From Acidobacteriota bacterium (GTDB lineage Bacteria > Acidobacteriota > Vicinamibacteria > Vicinamibacterales > 2-12-FULL-66-21): a stretch of 64,000 nucleotides of DNA. The stretch spans positions 1 through 64,000 of the forward strand of contig QHWT01000068.1 of NCBI GenBank assembly GCA_003222675.1. The letters run 5' to 3'. The notes beneath the pieces are model-generated. The model saw nothing but the letters and a program-made list of their open reading frames with translations, was not told where the DNA came from and ran no database searches. Shown in pieces: positions 54,977 through 62,542 of the stretch; position 1 is the stretch's first letter, and the number at the start of each line of letters is the position of its first letter. Position numbers and translations under genes: made by a program.

Positions 54977-55813
54977 CTACTCGGCAGGCGGAAGGCGTTT
55001 CCGTTTTCCGGCGGGCTTGTCCAGTTTCGTGAATTCCTTCGCAGTCTGCTTGAGATTTTTACGTACGTCTTTGATGTCGCTGGTGAGGGGGATGCGCTCG
55101 GGTGGGGTGCAATCGCTGTCGATCATGATCTTCCGCACTTGCTTCCCAACCTGGAACGCGACGGTTTCGGCCGGAGCCTGACCGTAGACCTGATCTGATC
55201 GGAGTCGGGCCTCAGTTTCAGTGAAGCGGAACAAATTGCCAGCCAGCTCCCGCTTGTCCATGAAGTCCAGCAGTGTTCGCCCCTCTGGAACGCCCTTCGC
55301 CGCCTTCAGCCTACCCAGATGCATGTTGTACATGCCGCGATAACCGGCGTTGTGAAACAGGGCAAAATCACCGACGCCAGCCTTCTTCGCCGTGCTCATG
55401 AGGCTTTTGTCGCGCTCTGAGATCTCATCGCGAATCTGCACGCGCTCGACATCATGGGAAGCTTGCATGTACTGCCGCGCGGCTTCCGCCAACGTCGCGA
55501 AGTACGCTTGAGCGGCAGCAACGGCAGGCTTCCGCACGTCGCCGTTCATGGCAATCAGATAGCAAGCAAATCGCGATAACCTGTAGTCGCGGACCCCTTC
55601 AACGTCCACCTGTTGGAAATTCTCGACGACAGGAATGCTGAGCGTCGTGCATGTACCGATGGCACGATTGATGGCCTGCTCGAATGCGGCGTAGCTCTCG
55701 TATCCTAACATCGCCATGAACTCGCTGGCGTACCAATAGGTGCCGCCGTTGGGTTGACCACGGCCCTCGAATGCGGTGCCGTCAGGCTCGAAAAGCGCGA
55801 TACTGTCGGCCAT
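54977..55813 (-). CDS. dinD: DinD-like DNA-damage-inducible protein (BRO-N family)
   Basis: 278 residues from ATG 55813 (the frame is open to 55861). It matches E. coli DinD over its whole length: BRO-N-type start GTAFEGRGQPNGGTYWYASEFMAMLGY, then RLSRFACYLIAMNGDVRKPAVAAAQAYFA, VGDFALFHNAGYRGMY, GRTLLDFMDKRELAGNLFRFTETEARLR and VAFQVGKQVRK. E. coli DinD is SOS-induced and inhibits RecA. Here it lies inside the transposon, so it may help transposon maintenance by lowering recombination; that is inference. No LexA-type box was recognised. Confidence 0.9.
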   Translation of the reverse strand: MADSIALFEPDGTAFEGRGQPNGGTYWYASEFMAMLGYESYAAFEQAINRAIGTCTTLSIPVVENFQQVDVEGVRDYRLSRFACYLIAMNGDVRKPAVAAAQAYFATLAEAARQYMQASHDVERVQIRDEISERDKSLMSTAKKAGVGDFALFHNAGYRGMYNMHLGRLKAAKGVPEGRTLLDFMDKRELAGNLFRFTETEARLRSDQVYGQAPAETVAFQVGKQVRKIMIDSDCTPPERIPLTSDIKDVRKNLKQTAKEFTKLDKPAGKRKRLPPAE

Positions 55814-55910
55814 CGTTTTCACCCTTCGCCTTGCTGGCGCGGAGATGGTTGAGAGGGACACAGTTTACCAAACCAGCGAGGCGCCGTGGCGGCGAAACGG
55901 CGATCTGGCC

Positions 55911-56894
55911 TCACGCGGACCCGAGCAATTCGCGCAGGGTCCAGATATGATCCGTGACCCCGCATTCCATTCCCGGTGTCACCCGCAGCGACCGATGTAC
56001 CCGACAGAAGTTGTAGTACGCGAAGTGTAGCGCCAAGGCAGCATGGAGATGCTCCCACTTCTTGCTGTACGCGTAGGTCAGCCGCGTCAGCCGCTTGCAC
56101 CACTGGCGCAGCGAGCCGTTCTTCCGTTCAACATGCGACGTGCTGGCCCGGTCAAGGTCGGGCATTCCCGTCACCGCATCCTTCGCAACCGAGACGAACC
56201 GCGCCGGACTGTAGCGCTCGCGTCCGTGCTCAACGTGGTGCGAGAACAGCTTCACTATCTGGCTGTGGTTCGCACGGTCGAAGAGCCCGCCGTCAATCGC
56301 GCGCTCGTACGGCGCGAACGCGTCCGTGCTCACGTCAAACAGACGATCCGCGCTCGTCGCGTGGCGCACCTTGGCAATGAACTGCTCCGTGTTCTCAAGA
56401 TTCCGCTTGCCGAGGTGCCACGCCATCACCATCTTGGTTCGTTCTTCCAACGCGATGAACGTGTACTGATCGCCGCGCAGGTGCGACTGTTCGTCGTCGT
56501 AATTAACGAAACGCTGATGGCAACCGACGTAGCTCCAAACCTCATCGAGTTCCAGGTGCGCCACTGGCACGTTCGTAATGCGCGCCGTCATCAACCGTTC
56601 GCAGCGCTCGCCCGCCAGCACTAGCAACCGCATGATCGTGTTCCGGTCGATTCCACAGATGCGCTCGGTGCTTCGGATCGAATTGCCTTCGACCAACAAT
56701 TGAAGCGCGAGCAAGCCCTTCTGCTCGTCTACCGTCATTGCGCCGAACAGACGCCGGTGCGCTTCGGTGCGGGTCTTGCCGCAGGCCGAGCACCGGAACC
56801 GGCGCAGCCCGTTACGCTGTTTACCGTAACGGACGGACGGGCCACCACATGAGTGGCAACCGGGCAACCGCGTATGAGGCTGTTGGGCAATCAT
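55911..56894 (-). CDS. IS1-family transposase
   Basis: 327 residues in one frame, longer than classic InsAB. An N-terminal zinc finger (CHSCGGPSVRYGKQRNGLRRFRCSACGK) is followed by a helix-turn-helix (EGNSIRSTERICGIDRNTIMRLL) and a DDE domain: ELDEVWSYVG, DAFAPYERAI, and HVERKNGSLRQWCKRLTRLTYAYSKK. The acidic residues fit the DDE triad. The end LHFAYYNFCRVHRSLRVTPGME is typical of the larger IS1-related transposases. It needs no frameshift. It acts on the 26-bp ends. Confidence 0.9.
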   Translation of the reverse strand: MIAQQPHTRLPGCHSCGGPSVRYGKQRNGLRRFRCSACGKTRTEAHRRLFGAMTVDEQKGLLALQLLVEGNSIRSTERICGIDRNTIMRLLVLAGERCERLMTARITNVPVAHLELDEVWSYVGCHQRFVNYDDEQSHLRGDQYTFIALEERTKMVMAWHLGKRNLENTEQFIAKVRHATSADRLFDVSTDAFAPYERAIDGGLFDRANHSQIVKLFSHHVEHGRERYSPARFVSVAKDAVTGMPDLDRASTSHVERKNGSLRQWCKRLTRLTYAYSKKWEHLHAALALHFAYYNFCRVHRSLRVTPGMECGVTDHIWTLRELLGSA

Positions 56895-56909
56895 GATGAG
56901 ACATTATGA

Positions 56910-56926
56910 GCCTAGGCGCCTAAGCT
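56910..56926. promoter_or_regulatory. Near-palindromic site GCCTAGGCGCCTAAGCT, copy 1
   Basis: 17-nt site with the perfect 10-bp palindrome TAGGCGCCTA at its core, 16 nt upstream of the transposase start. An exact complement occurs once more, at 58224-58240, also upstream of a gene. Two such sites in one element suggest operators for a common repressor. Confidence 0.55.
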
Positions 56927-56971
56927 GGCAAGTCTAATCGGGCACTATGCCCAAAAATTTCATGCGGATTG

Positions 56972-56999
56972 TTGCGTCGTGTCCCGTCCGTGCTAATAT
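56972..56999 (+). promoter_or_regulatory. Promoter of the 271-residue passenger gene
   Basis: TTGCGT (56972-56977), a 16-nt spacer and TAATAT (56994-56999); AGGAGG at 57009-57014 is four bases before ATG 57019. The order and spacing are good for a sigma-70 promoter with a short leader. Confidence 0.6.
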
Positions 57000-57018
57000 G
57001 CCAGAGTCAGGAGGCATT

Positions 57019-57831
57019 ATGGCCAGTCACGAAGCTGTAGACGTTGAAGGCGCGGAAGGTGTCGAGGGTGTCGAGGAGCCGGGCCGGTCCACCATTCGGT
57101 TCCCGTACGCGGATCAGGATGCTGCGATCCGTGTCGCTAGGGGAGTCCACCACTTCGGAACGAGTTGTACCCTAGCCCAACTTGCGGCACAGCTCGGCGG
57201 TATGACGGTGAACGGCGGCGGGTTCAGGCAAATGGTATCGGCTGCGCAAATCTTTGGCTTGATCACGCTTGCTCGGCAGACCGTGACGCTGACCGTCCTC
57301 GGCCAGCGAATCAACGACCCCGACCAGGAGAAGGCGGCGCGAGCCGAGTCCTTCCTGGCGGTGCCGCTTTACCGTGAGGTGTTCGACCGCTTCGCGGAGG
57401 CCGGAGGTAAGCTGCCGCCGCAGGCTGGGCTGGAAGCCGAGATGGTCAGGCTTGGGGTCTTGCCCAAGATTGTAGACCGTGCCCGACAAGTCTTCCAGCG
57501 GTCAGCGCAACTGGCCGGATTCCTCGCGTTCGGCCCGGACAAGCTCGTGATGCCCGCGACTGGCGGGGGCACTCCCAGGGTTGACCCAGCGGGAGGCAAG
57601 AAGGACGAACAGCGCCATCGCAACGGTGGCAGCGGAGGCGATGGTGGCGATCTAGATCCTGTTCTTCATGCGCTGCTGCGGAAACTGCCTGACACCAAGC
57701 AGCCGTGGCCCACAGAACGACGCGCCAAGTGGCTCCGGATGGCCGCCAACGCGCTGGACATGATGTATCCGGACGATGACAGCGGGAACGAACTCACAAT
57801 CGCTGTGAGTCCGAAGAAAGCGTCTGCTTAA
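57019..57831 (+). CDS. Unrecognised passenger protein, winged-helix-like N-terminus
   Basis: 270 residues from ATG 57019, set by AGGAGG four bases upstream (the frame is open to 56947). Residues about 15-135 look like a winged helix: YADQDAAIRVARGVHHF, then LAQLAAQLGG, FRQMVSAAQIFGLITLARQ and VTLTVLGQRI. A linker rich in Gly/Lys/Asp (about 195-215) and a short helical tail follow. This could be a regulator or DNA-binding partner, perhaps acting at the paired 17-nt sites, but I cannot name a family. It ends at a clean hairpin. Confidence 0.75.
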   Translation: MASHEAVDVEGAEGVEGVEEPGRSTIRFPYADQDAAIRVARGVHHFGTSCTLAQLAAQLGGMTVNGGGFRQMVSAAQIFGLITLARQTVTLTVLGQRINDPDQEKAARAESFLAVPLYREVFDRFAEAGGKLPPQAGLEAEMVRLGVLPKIVDRARQVFQRSAQLAGFLAFGPDKLVMPATGGGTPRVDPAGGKKDEQRHRNGGSGGDGGDLDPVLHALLRKLPDTKQPWPTERRAKWLRMAANALDMMYPDDDSGNELTIAVSPKKASA

Positions 57832-57834
57832 TGA

Positions 57835-57863
57835 GAAACGCCCGCAAGCAGAACGGGCGTTTC
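57835..57863 (+). terminator. Intrinsic-type hairpin after the passenger gene
   Basis: GAAACGCCCG (57835-57844) and CGGGCGTTTC (57854-57863) are perfect 10-bp arms with a 9-nt loop, starting 4 nt after the stop codon. The stem ends in TTTC rather than a long T-run. Confidence 0.7.
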
Positions 57864-57881
57864 AGAGAGGAGGTGCCCGAT

Positions 57882-58016
57882 GTGGGCAACGGGACCGTAA
57901 GCATTCGGTTCTCGGCCACGTGCATCACGATCACTATTGGCGTAGGGGACGTGATTGTCGTGGTCGAAATACCATTACACGACGCTAGCTGCTACCTCCA
58001 CGGCGTGAGGCGTTAG
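57882..58016 (+). CDS. Possible 44-residue small protein
   Basis: GTG 57882 follows AGGAGG (57868-57873) by eight bases. The product is beta-rich and hydrophobic (TVSIRFSATCITITIGVGDVIVVVEIPL). The same frame extends up to ATG 57831, but that start lies inside the terminator hairpin. Overlaps the next gene's 3' end on the other strand. No family recognised. Confidence 0.4.
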   Translation: MGNGTVSIRFSATCITITIGVGDVIVVVEIPLHDASCYLHGVRR

Positions 58017-58173
58017 CCTCTGCCTCTTTCTTCAACCGAGCCTTCGCTTGGCGGGCTAGGCCAGCCTTCCGAGCGATGGCGCTGCGCTGTTCCGGCGCGA
58101 GCTTCTGGGCGCGTATTGTGCCGCCCTTCGAGCCTCCCAGCTTTCCAAGCGCGACTGCCATCGGATTCTTCAT
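57985..58173 (-). CDS. Small basic phage/plasmid-type protein
   Basis: 62 residues from ATG 58173: MKNPMAVALGKLGGSKGGTIRAQKLAPEQRS, then IARKAGLARQAKARLKK. The KLGGSKGG...L(A/S)PE(Q/R)R...IA(R/K)KA pattern is widespread in mobile-element proteins of unknown function. The frame stays open to 58242, where the 17-nt palindrome would fall inside it; the ATG start leaves the palindrome in the promoter region. No clear ribosome-binding site. Confidence 0.6.
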   Translation of the reverse strand: MKNPMAVALGKLGGSKGGTIRAQKLAPEQRSAIARKAGLARQAKARLKKEAEANASRRGGSS

Positions 58174-58223
58174 CCGAACAGGGGTCGGGAAGGAGATGAC
58201 CTCCGCAGGCTCTGCCGGCTTTA

Positions 58224-58240
58224 AGCTTAGGCGCCTAGGC
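58224..58240. promoter_or_regulatory. Near-palindromic site AGCTTAGGCGCCTAGGC, copy 2
   Basis: Exact complement of the site at 56910-56926. It lies about 50 nt upstream of the small basic gene's ATG and 20 nt after the end of the next leftward gene. Confidence 0.55.
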
Positions 58241-58259
58241 ACAAACCAGTATCGCAGAT

Positions 58260-58445
58260 TCAGTGAGGCTTTTCCACTTCACGCTTCTTCTGCACGATCA
58301 TGTCGTCCGTGAGCACAAGCGCCGCTCGGAGCAATTCTAAACTCCGCGCTGTCCGGTTCTCCGGCAATGGCGTGGTTGTGGAGATGAGCGTTTCGACCTC
58401 TGCGATCATGTTCCGCAGGGCCGTTAACGATGCGCGATCCGTCAT
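58260..58445 (-). CDS. Hypothetical small helical protein
   Basis: 61 residues from ATG 58445 (the frame runs into the right terminal repeat, to 58499, if started earlier). The sequence LTALRNMIAEVETLISTT and SLELLRAALVLTDDMIVQKKREVEK is predicted fully helical. No family recognised. Last passenger before the right end. Confidence 0.5.
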   Translation of the reverse strand: MTDRASLTALRNMIAEVETLISTTTPLPENRTARSLELLRAALVLTDDMIVQKKREVEKPH

Positions 58446-58485
58446 GCTCTGACGGTAGTACGTCGCGGTGGTTCGCGCAAGAGGC

Positions 58486-58511
58486 GACCAACGCATCATT
58501 CAGACACTACC
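58486..58511 (-). repeat. Terminal inverted repeat, right end
   Basis: Complement of the left end with two mismatches; ends ...CAGACACTACC and is followed at once by the target duplication AAGTCCTC (58512-58519). Confidence 0.92.
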
Positions 58512-58581
58512 AAGTCCTCCGTGGCCCTGGACCGAATACCGGGTACAATGGCTCCCCTTGCGACCCACGGGTGCCATTGCG

Positions 58582-60393
58582 TTGGTCCAGCGACGTCCCA
58601 GGATCCTCATCATCGCCTTCTCGGCCTCGGTGCTCGTCTTCGTGGCGACGCTGCAGGTTGTGCATTCGACCGGCACGCGGCAGCGTGCGCTCGACGCCGC
58701 CCAGACGCGTGCGGGCAATCTCGCGTACGTGCTGTCGGAGTACGTCCGCGGATCCTTCGCCAATACTGATGCGTCTCTGCGGCAGCTCCTGGTCCACGCG
58801 CGGCGCGTCGGCGGTCCACACGCGGCCGCTGAGGCGTGGGATCCGATCCTCGCGGCTGCGAACGCTTTCCTCCCCGGCGGCGGTTCGATCACGGTCACCG
58901 ACCGGGACGGACGCATCGTGCATTCGACGCAAAGGGCTCTCATCGGCGCGTCGCGGCGCGACAACAACATGTTCACGCGCCTGGCGACGCTCGATCGCGA
59001 CGAGCTCGTTGTCGATCGCCCCTTTCTGACCGTCGTCGAACCACGCGAGTACGTGATTCCGATCGGACGGCGGCTGACGAACGACGAAGGACGCTTCGAC
59101 GGCACTGTCGTCGCCGTCTTGCTGCCTGAACACTACCGGGATTTTTTCCGGACGGCGGATGTCGGCCGCGAGGGGAGCACGTGGGTGTTTCATCCTGACG
59201 GCGTGGTCCTCTTTCGCGAGCCATCCACGACGAACCCAATCAACGAGGCTGCCGCAAACAATCCGATCCTGCAGGCGGCGCAGCGTTCCGGGCAGCAAGG
59301 GATCGTCACTGGGCCGCTGCAGCCGGGCGGACCCGCGTTCGTCAGCGCATACAGGGTGATTAGCGAGCCGCCGCTGATCGTCGGCGTCTCGCTCAGCCGC
59401 GACGAGATTCTCGCGGACTGGTATCACCAGCGGCGGTCAGCCTTCCTGGCGTTGAGCGCAGTCGCGCTCACCCTTGGAGTCATGGTCTTGGCCGTGTTCC
59501 GGGAAATGGACGCCCGCGCGCGGGCGGAACAGGACCTCATCGAGGTGCAGCAGCTCGAGGCGGAGCGCCTGCGGAACACGAACGAGGCCCTGGAAATCGC
59601 GCTCGAGAACGAGCAGAAGGCACGGCGCGAAATAGAGGCGGCGAGCTATCTGAAGGACGAGTTCCTGATGACGGTATCTCACGAGCTGAGGACGCCGCTT
59701 ACTGCCATCTACGGCTGGGTGCGCGTCCTGGTCAGCAAGGAGATGACACGCGAGCAGCAGTTGCGCGCGCTCACGGCCGTCGAACGCAATGCGCTGGCGC
59801 AGACGCGACTCATCGACGATCTGCTCGACGTGTCGCGGGCGATCGTCGGCAGGCTCAGGATCGATGCGCGCCTCGTCAACCTCGCCCGTGTCCTCGATGA
59901 AGCGATTGACACGCTGCTGCCGGCGCTGACAGCCAAGTCGATCCAGTTCACCTCGCGCATCGAGCCCGAGATGGAGCCGGTGTTCGCCGATCCCGTTCGG
60001 CTGCAGCAGATCGTGTGGAACCTGCTGTCGAACGCGATCAAGTTCACGCCGGAAGGCGGCACCGTCGAGCTCCGCGCGTCACGCGTTGGCCCGCACGTGG
60101 AAATCGCGGTCAGCGACACGGGCGCAGGCATCGATCCGGAGTTCCTGCCCTTCGTGTTCGAGCGGTTCCGCCAGGCGGAAGCCGGCACGCGGAGGCGTTA
60201 CGGCGGGCTCGGGCTCGGGCTCGCGATCGTGAGGCATCTCGCCGAGCTGCACGGGGGGACCGTCACCGCCGACAGCGCCGGGGAAGGCAAAGGGGCGACG
60301 TTCCGCGTGCTCCTGCCGCTCAAGCAGCCCACGGCCGATCTCGCGCACGAGCACGCCGGCGACAAGAGCCTCGACGACGTGCACGTGCTCTGA
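58582..60393 (+). CDS. Membrane sensor histidine kinase with periplasmic dCACHE-type domain
   Basis: About 603 residues if the start is TTG 58582; the frame is open back to GTG 58468 inside the transposon's right end, and no ATG is in frame. TM1 (ILIIAFSASVLVFVATLQVV), a periplasmic CACHE-like sensor (about 30-285), TM2 (SAFLALSAVALTLGVMVLAVF), a coiled linker, then HisKA with SHELRTPLTAIYGW (phosphorylated His at nt 59680-59682) and HATPase_c: NLLSNAIKFTP, DTGAGID, FERFRQAE, GGLGLGLAI. No response regulator is adjacent, so its partner is elsewhere. The native 5' end and promoter may have been altered by the insertion. Confidence 0.9.
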   Translation: MVQRRPRILIIAFSASVLVFVATLQVVHSTGTRQRALDAAQTRAGNLAYVLSEYVRGSFANTDASLRQLLVHARRVGGPHAAAEAWDPILAAANAFLPGGGSITVTDRDGRIVHSTQRALIGASRRDNNMFTRLATLDRDELVVDRPFLTVVEPREYVIPIGRRLTNDEGRFDGTVVAVLLPEHYRDFFRTADVGREGSTWVFHPDGVVLFREPSTTNPINEAAANNPILQAAQRSGQQGIVTGPLQPGGPAFVSAYRVISEPPLIVGVSLSRDEILADWYHQRRSAFLALSAVALTLGVMVLAVFREMDARARAEQDLIEVQQLEAERLRNTNEALEIALENEQKARREIEAASYLKDEFLMTVSHELRTPLTAIYGWVRVLVSKEMTREQQLRALTAVERNALAQTRLIDDLLDVSRAIVGRLRIDARLVNLARVLDEAIDTLLPALTAKSIQFTSRIEPEMEPVFADPVRLQQIVWNLLSNAIKFTPEGGTVELRASRVGPHVEIAVSDTGAGIDPEFLPFVFERFRQAEAGTRRRYGGLGLGLAIVRHLAELHGGTVTADSAGEGKGATFRVLLPLKQPTADLAHEHAGDKSLDDVHVL

Positions 60394-60437
60394 CCAGCCG
60401 TCATTTCATGCGAAGGGCCGAAGATTCCTGGAAAGAC

Positions 60438-61013
60438 TCAGCGCAGCTTCAGATCGCCGGCAAAGAGCTTCGCACGAACGATGTACTTGCCAGAGCCGGA
60501 CCACGACAGCGAACGGAAGATCCCGCCGGTCGAACGATTGAATGGCGGCGCCGAAATATCCCCGAAGCGCACCGACGCTTCAACGCGTCGATAGAGCTCG
60601 GCCTTGCCCACGTCGATGGTGACGTCGCCGGCCCACATCGACACGTTCTTGTTTCCCTCGATGTTGCGCACTTCCAGGTCGCCTGCATTCAGATCGACAT
60701 CGAGATCGCAGCGCGAGGGCAGGTCGATATCGAAGCGTGCGCCGCTGTTGTGCGGCGCTATCGTCCAGATCACTGCGCGCGCGCCCTTGACCTCCACGTC
60801 GGCGTGAAGCCGATCCTTCATGGCCGGCTTGGACGAGGACCATCGGACCTGGATGCGGTCGTCCTCGCGGCCGCGGAGGTGGTAGGCCGCCGCCGCAAGA
60901 TTGAGGCGCACGCTCCCGCCATGCGTGAACGCGCGGTCGGGGAACCCGGTGGACTGTGTCGGGCCGGAAACCGCCAAAAGAGCCGCCGCCAGCGCGAGCA
61001 TCGGGAATTTCAT
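60438..61013 (-). CDS. Secreted DUF4097-like adhesin-type protein
   Basis: 191 residues from ATG 61013 with a signal peptide (MLALAAALLAVSG). The mature part alternates short strands: VRLNLAAAAYHLRGREDDRIQVRW, ARFDIDLPSRCDLDVDLNAGDLEVRNIEGNKNVSMWAGDVTIDVG, the pattern of DUF4097/putative auto-transporter adhesin beta-helices. Role unknown. Convergent with the histidine kinase gene. Confidence 0.8.
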   Translation of the reverse strand: MKFPMLALAAALLAVSGPTQSTGFPDRAFTHGGSVRLNLAAAAYHLRGREDDRIQVRWSSSKPAMKDRLHADVEVKGARAVIWTIAPHNSGARFDIDLPSRCDLDVDLNAGDLEVRNIEGNKNVSMWAGDVTIDVGKAELYRRVEASVRFGDISAPPFNRSTGGIFRSLSWSGSGKYIVRAKLFAGDLKLR

Positions 61014-61061
61014 GAACGCCTCCATCATCTGCATAGAGGACGGTTCGCCCTGCGCGGAAGT

Positions 61062-61307
61062 TCAGTGGCCTGATGGATCGAGTGGGCTTTGCTGATCGTA
61101 GTAGAGAGGTGCAAATGCGGCAGCGCAAAGCGTAGGCCATACTGCAGCACACGCATTGCACTGCCGCCACTCGAAGTGGTTTCCTTCGCCGACGCCCGTA
61201 TCGCCTGCCTCGCACGGGCATCGACGCACCGGCACCCAATCTTCGAGCCTTCTCCCGCCGCGCGAGACGGTGCGGCGCTGTGTTTTTCTTCGTTCGACCA
61301 GGGTCAT
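61062..61307 (-). CDS. Small Cys-containing protein
   Basis: 81 residues from ATG 61307 (the frame is open to 61355). The start ERRKTQRRTVSRGGRRLEDW is strongly basic, then RRCPCEAGDTG and WRQCNACAAVW give a CxC plus CxxC set that could bind zinc. No named family. Confidence 0.5.
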   Translation of the reverse strand: MTLVERRKTQRRTVSRGGRRLEDWVPVRRCPCEAGDTGVGEGNHFEWRQCNACAAVWPTLCAAAFAPLYYDQQSPLDPSGH

Positions 61308-61618
61308 GCGCACGACATATAGCAAGTGTGCCGCCACGTGGAATTTCCTCGACAATTCGTGAATCAGTCGATCGGATGTGTGCCGTTGCCGGACAACGCG
61401 TTAGCCGAATCGGGCCTCACGCGTCCGTGCAGCCGGGTCATCTGTCGACCGCTTAGCCAACTTTCCGTCTCATCCATTTCGATGAGCGGTTTGTCTGTCA
61501 CGACTCGATGAACATTGGGAAATTTGTGAATCCGGCGATGAATATTGGGAAATTTGTGAATCCGGTAATTCAGTAATTGAAATTACCCAATTACCCGATT
61601 CCCCGATTACCCGATTGG
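61308..61618. other. 311-nt non-coding region with tandem 30-bp repeat and octamer tract
   Basis: A 30-bp unit beginning CGATGAACATTGGGAAATTT occurs twice back to back (61506-61535 and 61536-61565) with one difference (AACATT/AATATT). From about 61578 to 61618 words like ATTACCCG repeat with period 8. Both sit at the end of the acvB-like gene. The rest of the interval shows no gene. Confidence 0.75.
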
Positions 61619-62497
61619 TCATGTTTCATGCGGGCGGAGGCGGGCCACCCACGCGAGCGCGGTTCGCATCGCGTCGTAAAGCTGTGATCGCGCCCCCCTG
61701 AAACTGTGATTGCGCGCGTCGATCGCCTGAAACCGGCGATGGGACGTGTCGGGTCCGAACAAGGCGCGCGCGGCGGCAGCAGGCAGGTAATTGTCGCGCG
61801 TGGACTGAATCACGGCGATGGGCATGTCGCCAAGGCGCGGCAGGTATTCGTAGACATCGACGATCACGCCCTGGCCGGCACGCTCGCCGCGCAACCGCCG
61901 ATACCAGCGCACGTACTCCTCTTCCTGCGTCAACGCGACCGCCACGACCCCGGCAATGGACTCGCGCAGCCCGCGCTGGCCCGCCGCGACGACCGATAGT
62001 CCGGCGCCGCGCGACACTCCAACGAGCACGACCGGATGGGCAGCACTCAGGTGCAGCACCTGGCGCGCGGTGTCGATGATCCGCTCGTAATCCGCGGCGA
62101 GCCTCGCAGGGGTCGTCACCGTCTCGTGGCCGAGATGCGTCACGTAATCATGGGCGTCAAACCCCACGATCGGGTAGCCCAACGCCACGAGATGGCGATA
62201 CGCGTCGAGATCCTTGCGGTGCATGCCAGCGTCGCCGGTGGCAAACACCAGGAGCGGCCGGGCGTCATTGACCGCGCTCGGCTGCGCGTTGGCGAAATGA
62301 AGCCGCAGCGGATGCCCATTCAATGTGACGGGACGGTCCGCGACGACCGGCCGTGCGCGGACGGCGCAGCCGGCAGCCCCGCACACGCCGAAGAGAATGG
62401 CGAGAACGGCGAGCCAGGTTCGAGCAGGCCGTTGACAACCACAGCCCGACTGCCAAGTGTCACGTGCCGAACGCTGAATTTGAATCAGTCTTCGCAT
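61619..62497 (-). CDS. AcvB/VirJ-type alpha/beta hydrolase lipoprotein
   Basis: 292 residues with a lipoprotein signal (LAVLAILFGVCGAAGC). The VirJ-like domain starts PLLVFATGDAGMHRKDLDAYRHLVALGYPIVGFDAHDYVT; the nucleophile is in GVSRGAG, and a C-terminal His is in ARNHSFRG. In Agrobacterium, AcvB hydrolyses lysyl-phosphatidylglycerol and its gene lies beside lpiA (an MprF-type synthase). Here it lies 45 nt after the mprF-type gene on the same strand, which supports the same function in the periplasm. Confidence 0.85.
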   Translation of the reverse strand: MRRLIQIQRSARDTWQSGCGCQRPARTWLAVLAILFGVCGAAGCAVRARPVVADRPVTLNGHPLRLHFANAQPSAVNDARPLLVFATGDAGMHRKDLDAYRHLVALGYPIVGFDAHDYVTHLGHETVTTPARLAADYERIIDTARQVLHLSAAHPVVLVGVSRGAGLSVVAAGQRGLRESIAGVVAVALTQEEEYVRWYRRLRGERAGQGVIVDVYEYLPRLGDMPIAVIQSTRDNYLPAAAARALFGPDTSHRRFQAIDARNHSFRGARSQLYDAMRTALAWVARLRPHET

Positions 62498-62542
62498 TCG
62501 GCATTCACCATTCGCGATTGACTCGGCTTGTTGAACGATCTG

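Larger units (their letters stand above)
54943..58519. mobile_element. IS1-family transposon with passenger genes, flanked by 8-bp target duplication
   Basis: The element is 54951-58511 (3561 bp). Its ends are 26-bp terminal inverted repeats beginning GGTAGTGTCTGAAT and ending TGCGTTGGTC (54951-54976 and complement of 58486-58511) with two mismatches at positions 15-16. The target duplication AAGTCCTC is present on both sides (54943-54950 and 58512-58519), as expected for an IS1-family element (8-9 bp). Inside are the IS1-type transposase and several genes unrelated to transposition: a DinD-like gene, a 271-residue protein and three small ORFs. It is a transposon carrying passengers, much larger than a plain IS1 element. 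The perfect duplication and intact transposase suggest a recent, possibly still active insertion. Confidence 0.92.

Noticed and set aside
57831-57881. ATG 57831 as start of the small passenger ORF
   Set aside because: The first codons would lie in the terminator hairpin; GTG 57882 has a better ribosome-binding site.
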